From NCBI GenBank assembly GCA_027886185.1, contig WOAB01000041.1:3162001-3226000 (forward strand): DNA of 64,000 nt, in the 5' to 3' direction. How positions within the stretch are numbered: the first letter of the stretch is position 1; the number at the start of each line of letters is the position of its first letter. The notes below the pieces were generated by a model, which was not told where the DNA came from, ran no database searches, and was given only the letters and a program-made list of their open reading frames with translations. This DNA comes from Rheum nobile (lineage: Eukaryota > Streptophyta > Magnoliopsida > Caryophyllales > Polygonaceae). Shown piece after piece: positions 57,445 through 64,000 of the stretch. A program made the position numbers and the translations under genes.

Positions 57445-58580
57445 TGTAGGATTGTGATTGTTAGATAATAACTTAAGGAACTTAGAATATGGATTCTAAG
57501 TTCTCTTCGCAGCGGAAATAAACAATCAAACAAATGACAAGTTCCTTATAGTGGAAATCTTTGATTGCCAACTAGCAATCCAGGATAAAAACCACTACCT
57601 TTCTTTCGAAAGGATTTCAAGGTCTACTTCTTGATTTCTTATCTCTTTTGGTTACAGCTTATCCTATGAACAAACACACAGTTTCGTTGCCTTACACACA
57701 GTTAGGCAATCCTAGATAACTTAACACAATCAATAATTAATCCAAGAAACATACCTTCGCACCTAGGAACTATCACTTACAGTCACAGGAACTTAGCACT
57801 CAGCTCTTCTCTTCCTTAAATGGTTCATCTTGATCTCGGTTTGCTTTGATGATCTTGTTTGAAGGTTCACACTTGATATTTGCTAATGAGTGTGATTCGT
57901 ATTTCAGTGCATGAAGATAACTCTTGAGTTAGTCTTCCTTTTATAGAGGATTTTTCGCAGCTTAATCCTCTCTGGGTTCCCACAGATTGAGCTTGCCCTA
58001 GGATTAGTGGTTCTCCTTGGTCCACGTTGTTCTTGGCATGTGCAAACAACCTAGGCAGCTCAGAATCTCTCTTGGTTGGTCAATTACCTCAGACGAGTCT
58101 TGCTATGTCGTTGTCCAAATGCTTTCGTCCGAGGTTGAACAAGTTGGGCGCTTGGGAACTGTCTTCTGGACAGTGACATCTCTATGTCTTGTCGCTTTCA
58201 CCTTCTCTGTCCGAGGTTCAGCGTTTCTGGATATCTTGTTGTTTTGTTCTGGACATTGGCAGACCTTTGGAAGCTTCGGACAAGTCATTTTCAACAACTT
58301 TTGTCCGAGGTTGTGTGTCCCCAGATTTCTTGGGAATCGCAATGTTGCATGCTACGTTACTGGGCATATCTGGGTTCCTCTGGGTTCCTTCTTCTGTCTT
58401 GTTCCTTTGGTTCTCTTTGTCCTGTTTGGTTTTCTTGCCTTCGGTATATTCCTGTGGTTTCTTAAAACACATCTTTGAGATAAAACATTAGTATCATAAT
58501 ATTTGTCATCTTCAAAAGTAGAGAAACTGAGGAAATGAACTCTCAGGGGAATTGAAGTTCCAGAGTTCTGTTTCCTAACA
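57445..58580 (-). repeat. 3' LTR of element B
   Basis: 1136 bp, TGTAGGATTGTG...TTTCCTAACA on the plus strand. TATA (CTATAAAA, minus strand) at about 57939. Three U3 repeats begin near 58124, 58206 and 58299 (TCCGAGGTT words). Confidence 0.92.
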
Positions 58581-58850
58581 ATTTCCCCATTTTTGATGAT
58601 GACAAATACAGGGAACCTGGCAACATAATATGACTTGAATTTCATGAGACCATATTGAGTTTAAGGGATTTACAACATTATAAACTAATGCGAGAACATT
58701 CAAATGGTTGCAAATTCCCCCTAAGCAAACGCACGAGTTTATTCGAATTCCCCCTTAGAAGTAGAACTAGTTCAGAGTTTCTATTAGTCCAACAGTTTCC
58801 AAAGTTCAAGGTTCCTATCCTTCTTCCCCCTTTTGACATCATCGAAAAGA
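58581..58850 (-). promoter_or_regulatory. Element B polypurine-tract array
   Basis: C-rich tracts on the plus strand: ATTTCCCCATTTTTGATGATG (58581, touching the LTR, shortened), AATTCCCCCTAAG (about 58711), AATTCCCCCTTAG (about 58746), TTCCCCCTTTTGACATCAT (about 58823). Same order as in C and D; here the LTR-proximal tract is weakened by one C-to-A change. Confidence 0.8.
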
Positions 58851-59456
58851 TAAGTTAACAAGTTGAGAATATGATATCCAAGTGAATGCACAGTTGCATC
58901 AAACCCATAACAGAGGCATAATGGAAACTTAAGGCAGAGACAAATTAATCATAGGAGCAAGACGAAAAGCAGTCATTAAAACTTAAAACTGAGCATTGTT
59001 CATAGAAAGGGTAAGATAAGCCACAAAACAACACAAACTAACAACTTAACAACCACCGACAAGGACCAACAACAAAATAACAAACGACGAGGGCAACAAC
59101 AAAGGCAATCGTTAGGAAAGACGATATGGGGATAGAAGAGGGAAGAGGATTCTAGGGGAAACGACTAGCACGCTGTGAGGTTACAGCACTGGGAACCAGA
59201 CCAAGCGTTCCTATGGAAGAGCAGCAGCCTCCTCTTCAGCATCTTTGTCGACAGTTCCTACATTTTGGCCCGTGGCCTGATGAACACCGATTGCATCTTT
59301 CCACTCCTTCTGAAGAACTTCTACCAGATCCACAATAGCAGAACTCATTCATCCCAACTCTTTTACTTGATCACGGAGGGCGACCGGGATAGCAGTCGAG
59401 CCTACCATGATGGTCTTTTCAATACGATCCAGAGCAGAAAGGATCGCAAAGGAGTC
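58851..59456 (-). other. Element B noncoding block before aORF
   Basis: A-rich with ACAAC repeats (59020-59110), then GC-richer sequence reading as a decayed C-terminal extension of the aORF. No ORF of its own. Confidence 0.5.
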
Positions 59457-60530
59457 TTAAGAGGGGTTGAGCTGTGGCTGGGAGCTTGAGGGGGCCTGGG
59501 AACTGGCTTTTTCTTTAGGCAGTTGAGCTTGAGCTTGAGAAGGGTTGGTCTGTTGTTCCTTAGTCTTCAACTTCCGAACAGTGGCGATGGTTAGGCACTT
59601 GCTGTAGACTGTCTCAGGAAATTCTTCGGGATACTGGTGAAGGTTGGAGAGAATTCTCTTGATGATATGAGGGAATGGTAAAGCATGGGAGGCATGGGAT
59701 GAGCAAAACTGCATATGAGCCAAGACAATCCGAGGGAGATCCAATTGAATACCAGAGATCACCTTGTCCATAAAAATGGCGTCTGTGATGAGAACGTCGT
59801 TCCGGTGCTCCTGTCTGGGAACCAGATTGCGGGTGAGCCAGAAGTGTAATAGCTTGTTTGTGATGGAGAGATCCTTTGTCTCCAAAGATGGGGGGAGGCG
59901 CCGTCGTAGATTTTCTTGACCACTGCTCCCTTGGATTTGTAGCCCTTTCCCTTGGGCCACCCCTTTTTCTGAGGGAGAATGCCAAACCCAGACCTTGACT
60001 CAATCCCTAGAGCGGATGCTATGAGGTTGGAGGATAGGGGATAGCTGGTTCCCTTCCATATGAGAATAGCATCGGTACAGGGACAGTTTTCTTTAGCGGG
60101 TACAAACTCGATAGACTGGTAAAACAGGCGGACGACTCATCAGAAGCAGAGAAGGGCTCAATCAACATCTCGTCCCATCCTTGGTACTGCAGGAGGGAGT
60201 GGAACTCAGCAAGGGCTTCTCCAAACATATCCTCATCTTCTTCTTCCAGTTCTTGTGACCAGAACTCTTTGCCGATTATGAGGGGCTTGAGGATCTTCCT
60301 CTTAGAGAAGAGAGAGGAGATGTGACCCAGGGAGGAAGAGGCAGAGACGGTTAGGGCTTTGGTTCTTTTGGAGGGTTTCTGCTCGTTGGATTGAGGATCA
60401 TAGGGAACCAAGGCTTGGGAACTCCTTTTCCGTTGTTTTAGCCTGGTGGCAACAGAGGGACCAGGATTGGAAGGGGGTTTTGATTTTAGGCTTGCTGGTG
60501 AGGGCTCAAGGCTGGAAAGCGTTTGGGTAC
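59457..60530 (-). pseudogene. Element B accessory ORF (aORF)
   Basis: Minus-strand pieces 60411-60019 (with codons extending upstream to about 60525) and 59960-59457. Conserved blocks: ILKPLIIGKEFW, LQYQGWDEMLIEPFSASDES, FWLTRNLVPRQ, LPRIVLAHMQ, HALPFPHIIKRI, plus a Gln/Ser-rich tail. The frame changes near 60000, and the N-terminal Ser/Pro region seen in C and D is shortened. Sense to pol and placed between pol and the 3' LTR as in C. It is closer to the C copy than to D. Function unknown. Confidence 0.72.
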
Positions 60531-60802
60531 ATCATTTCGGCTTATAATGTTGGGTTAGAAATATGATCAGATTGTGACTTTTGGGCCAACAAAGAAACTT
60601 GAACAAAGACAGAGTTGAAAGAATAATGAAGACCAAAAGATACGAACTAGAAAAATTTATCTAAGCCTTTTTAAGAAACCATTATGGAAAAGAGGGTTTG
60701 TAGCAAAAAATATAACACATAGATATCAAGACTCAACAAGTGAAAAATCTTAAACTAGTCAATCAGGGAAACTGGAAAGGAGCCTTTAAACTAAGGTCAC
60801 TA
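60531..60802 (-). other. Element B spacer between pol and aORF
   Basis: No ORF. ATCATTTCGGCTTATAATG at about 60532 is the conserved post-pol word shared with C (32762) and D (26728). Confidence 0.7.
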
Positions 60803-63800
60803 CTAGGTTATAGGAATCATTCCCAGTTCCAATCTAAGGTTCTCGAAGGGAACTCTATTCAAGGCTTTGGTGAATATATCTGCAACCTGATCTTCAGTTC
60901 TACAAAATTTCGTAATGATGTTTCCTTTCTCAACATGATCTCTAAGAAAATGATGTCTTATGTCGATATGTTTGGTCCTAGTATGATGCACAGGATTCTT
61001 TGAAATGTTTATGGCACTAGTGTTATCACAAAGAATTATAAGAGGGCCATAAGACATACCAAAATCCGCGAGTTGTTGCTTTAGCCAGAGAAGTTGGGAA
61101 CAGCAGGAGGCAGCCGTAATGTACTCGGATTCTGTGGTAGAGAGGGAGACTGAGACTTGTTTCTTTGATCCCCATGACACAAGGCAAGGGCCTAGGAACT
61201 GTGCCATTCCAGAAGTGCTCTTTCTATCCACCAAGTATCCAGCATAATCAGCATCAGTGAAACCCATTAGCTCAAAGGGACACTCTTTGGGATACCAAAT
61301 GCAGAGAGAGTCAGTTCCCTTGAGATATCTAAGTATTCTCTTCACAGCAGCCAAGTGGGTCTCTCTTGGACAAGATTGGAACCTGGCACACAAGCCAACA
61401 GCAAAAACAATGTCTGGGCGACTAGCGTTTAGGTACATGAGTGAGCCTATCATACCTCTATAGAGTTTCTCTTCCACTAGAGGACTTGAGTGGTCCTTGT
61501 CCAAATGAGCAATGGTGGAGATGGGAGTGGAGAGTGGCTTACATGAAACCATTTTGAACTTCTTCAGTAGTTTCCTGACATACTTCTATTGGTGAATTTG
61601 TATGCCATCTTTCTTTTGAGTGATTTGTAATCCGAGGAAGAAAGTGAGTTCCCCTATTAGGCTCATTTCAAATTCACTGCTCATCAAGTCTTTGAACTTA
61701 TCTACAAGGGACAGGTTAGTGGAATAAAAAATGATATCATCAACATAAATTTGAACCACTAAGATGTTACCTTCTTCTTCTAGGATGAAGAGAGTCTTAT
61801 CAATGACTCCACGCCTGTAGCCATTTGAGAGTAGGAACTGGGCAAGACGATCATACCAAGCTCTGGGAGCTTACTTGAGGCCATAGAGTGCCTTATCTAG
61901 AAAGTAGACATGATATGGATGATCGTCGTCTTCAAAACCAGGTGGTTGCTTGACATAGACTTCTTCTTGAAGAATTCCATTGAGGAAGGCCGTCTTTACA
62001 TCCATTTGGAACAACTTGAACCCTTTGTGAGATGCGAAGGCAATCAACAATCTTATTGCTTCAATCCTTGCCACTGGAGCATAGGTTTCATCATAGTCGA
62101 TGCCTTCTTGTTGATTGTATCCTTGAGCAACGAGTCTAGCTTTGTTCCTTATCACAACTCCTGTATCATCTAGCTTGTTTCTGAAAACCCATCTAGTTCC
62201 TATGATGTGTTTATCCTTGGGACGGGGAACTAGATGTCATACTTTGTTCCTTTCAAACTGATGGAGCTCTTCTTGCATAGCTTGGATCCAGTCCGCATCC
62301 TTCAGTGCCTCACCTATGTTCTTTGGTTCCACAATAGACAGAAAAGCATTGAAAGCAAAGAAGGTTAGATGTTCAAACCTAACTAGAGGCTTGATGACTC
62401 TTCTTTCTCTGTTAGGAGCTAGAACATTTGATGTGGAGACATTTTGAGTTGAGCATTCAGCTTCCTGGTTGGGATCACCTTCTCCATTGAAGATCATGTG
62501 GGAGGATGAATCATTGAAGTCTCCACAGATGTTGTCGTCATGCTCATGGTTCCTAGAAATGGATTGTTGTTCATTATCCATGGGAACTGGTGGAGGAGCT
62601 AGTGGAGGATTCTGTGCAGCGGATTGGGAACTGGGTGGAGTGACATCTTCATCTGGATCTTCTTGAGATGCCTTAGGAAACGGGTCTTCAAAGGGAGTGG
62701 TAGTGTTCTGCACAATCTTTCCAAGTGATTTTTCATTAAAAATAACATGAACACTCTCTTCTACCTTTTTAGTCCTTTTGTTGAAGATTTTGTATGCCTT
62801 GCTGCCCGAGGCGTATCCAATGAAGATTCCTTCATCACTTCTTGGGTCGAACTTGCCAAGATTATCCTTCCCATTGTTGTGCACAAAGCACTTGCATCCG
62901 AATACCCTTAGATGTGAGATGTTGGGAACTCTTCCTCTTAGGAGTTCATAGGGTGTCTTCTCTGTGATTGGGCGAAGCATGGCTCGATTGATGATGTAGC
63001 AGGCTGTGTTGATCGCCTCAGCCCAAAATGATTGAGAGAGTCCACTTGAGATCAGCATAGTCTGGGCCATGTCTTCTAAAGTTCTGTTCTTCCTCTCCAC
63101 TATTCCATTCTGTTGAGGAGTGTATGGTGCAGAGAAATTGTGATCAATTCCATGCTCACTGCAAAAGGTTAGAAATTCTCCATTTTCGAATTCGGTACCA
63201 TGGTCAGACCGAATAGCATTGAGTGAACAATCAAGAGATTTTTCTAACAAGGGAACCAGATCTTTAAAGCGGTCAATAACTCCACTCTTAGATTTAATAA
63301 AGATGGTCCAAGTAAAGCGAGAGAAGTCATCGACAAGAACAAAGATATACTTGTTCCCTCCTAGGCTCTGAACTCTCATGGGTCCACACAGATCCATGTG
63401 GATGAGTTCAAGAGGCCTTGAGGTGTTTACCATGCTTTTGGACTTGAAGGAACTACGAGCCTGTTTTCCTTTTACACAGTCAGAGCACAGTTCCTTAGAT
63501 GTGCCACTTAGCTTTGGCAGCCCTCTGACTAGCTCCTTTGAGTGTAGCTTTTGAATCAGCTTGGTGCTAGCATGACCGAGGCGTTGATGCCACAAATCAG
63601 CTTGGTCATTCACAGTTGAGAGACAAAGTTTCTCCTTGGGAATAAAGGATGGATCAATTATGTAGACATTGTTGAATCTTTTCCCTTTTAGGATGATTTG
63701 TCCCGAGGAGTCAAGGACTGAACATTCGTTTGATCTGAATCAAACTTCATTGTCTCCTTGATCACACAGCTGTGACACACTTATTAGATCAAAACCAAGA

Positions 63801-64000
63801 TTATCAACAAGGTGAACTTTGTTTACCTGAATGTGGTCGTTGAGTTTCACAGTTCATATTCCACAGATTTTCCCTTTGCTTTTGTCTCCAAAGGATATGT
63901 TCCCTCCTTGGAGAGGTTGAAGAGAGGTCATTTGATTTCTTCTTCCAGTCATATGGCATGAGCAACCACTGTCGATGTACCATAGTTGAGGTTGCCTCTC
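60803..64000 (-). pseudogene. Element B pol (RNase H to protease, right edge truncated)
   Basis: RNase H (61552-60803; TDADYAG, TESEY, CDNTSAI, all catalytic acids present), reverse transcriptase (about 62155-61560), integrase (63613-62237; HMDLCGP, RSDHGTEF, IVERKN intact) and the GAG-pre-integrase/protease part to the edge. Stops: TAG 61586-61588 at the same codon as the TAA in element A, TAA 61871-61873, TGA 62237-62239, TGA 63740-63742, TGA 63854-63856. Apart from these the reading frame is preserved with high similarity to A, so decay is recent. Confidence 0.9.

Larger units (their letters stand above)
57445..64000 (-). mobile_element. Sirevirus-like Ty1/copia retrotransposon B, 3' LTR through protease (5' end outside window)
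   Basis: Same family as A by LTR and coding sequence, but here the 3' half is complete: 3' LTR, purine tracts, noncoding block, aORF, spacer, RNase H, reverse transcriptase, integrase, and the start of protease at the right edge. It shows where the aORF sits in the A/B family. Several stops in pol and frame loss in aORF mean this copy cannot act alone. Confidence 0.9.

Noticed and set aside
61586..63856. All nonsense changes in element B as products of methyl-cytosine deamination
   Set aside because: TAG 61586, TAA 61871 and TGA 62237 fit C-to-T or G-to-A, but the two AGA-to-TGA changes at 63740 and 63854 do not, so it is not a uniform pattern.

Overview
This is nuclear DNA from a flowering plant, most likely a eudicot. 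The evidence is GT-AG introns, Sirevirus-like Ty1/copia retrotransposons, Mutator-like (MULE) transposons with plant-only domains (plant mobile domain, DUF1985/Ulp1, FAR1/OTU), plant gene fragments (GID1-like, PPR, F-box/LRR), and hAT and Harbinger miniature elements. The window is almost entirely transposons, mostly nested in one another. I see no intact ordinary host gene, no tRNA or rRNA, and no CRISPR array.

Layout. 1-6543: 5' part of Sirevirus-like element A (minus strand; its 3' end lies off the left edge). About 6711-39540: an old MULE (M1) with a FAR1/OTU-type transposase pseudogene (+) and a plant-mobile-domain gene remnant (-). M1 is split by a Pack-MULE (M2, 11875-19315, 9-bp target duplication) that carries GID1-like, PPR and F-box/LRR fragments. 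M2 itself holds a hAT element (12403-13509), foldback elements and a solo LTR (18106-19053). M1 is split again by Sirevirus-like element C (20388-39165). C contains a 1.3-kb solo LTR (20912-22244) and a second solo LTR (22832-31096), and that second LTR contains the young element D (23166-30217). 39.6-41.7 kb is AT-rich tandem DNA. 41717-52214: a third MULE (M3) with a MURA transposase (+), a GRF zinc-finger gene (-) and a DUF1985/Ulp1 protease gene (-). 52.2-57.4 kb: a Harbinger MITE, two unassigned ORFs and two minisatellite blocks. 57445-64000: element B, a sister of A, cut by the right edge.

Most interesting system. Elements B, C and D all carry the same extra ORF (called aORF here), in the sense direction, between the pol position and the 3' LTR, where an env-like gene would sit. 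It is about 545 codons in C and D. The three copies are clearly homologous but well diverged, and resemble what plant annotations call 'putative plant transposon protein'. D has intact gag plus aORF but no protease, integrase, reverse transcriptase or RNase H. Yet its two 925-bp LTRs differ at only about 17 positions by eye, and it has a perfect 5-bp target duplication. D therefore looks like a recently mobile, pol-less, gag+aORF retroelement driven in trans by a relative. What the aORF does is unknown.

How the parts work together. For the retroelements, gag would form the particle, pol (protease, integrase, reverse transcriptase, RNase H) would come from a full-length relative, priming is by initiator tRNA-Met, and each 3' end has a row of purine tracts. 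All pol copies here are broken by stops or active-site changes. For the MULEs, transposase and Ulp1/OTU-type protease genes travel as passengers of one unit; all copies seen are damaged.
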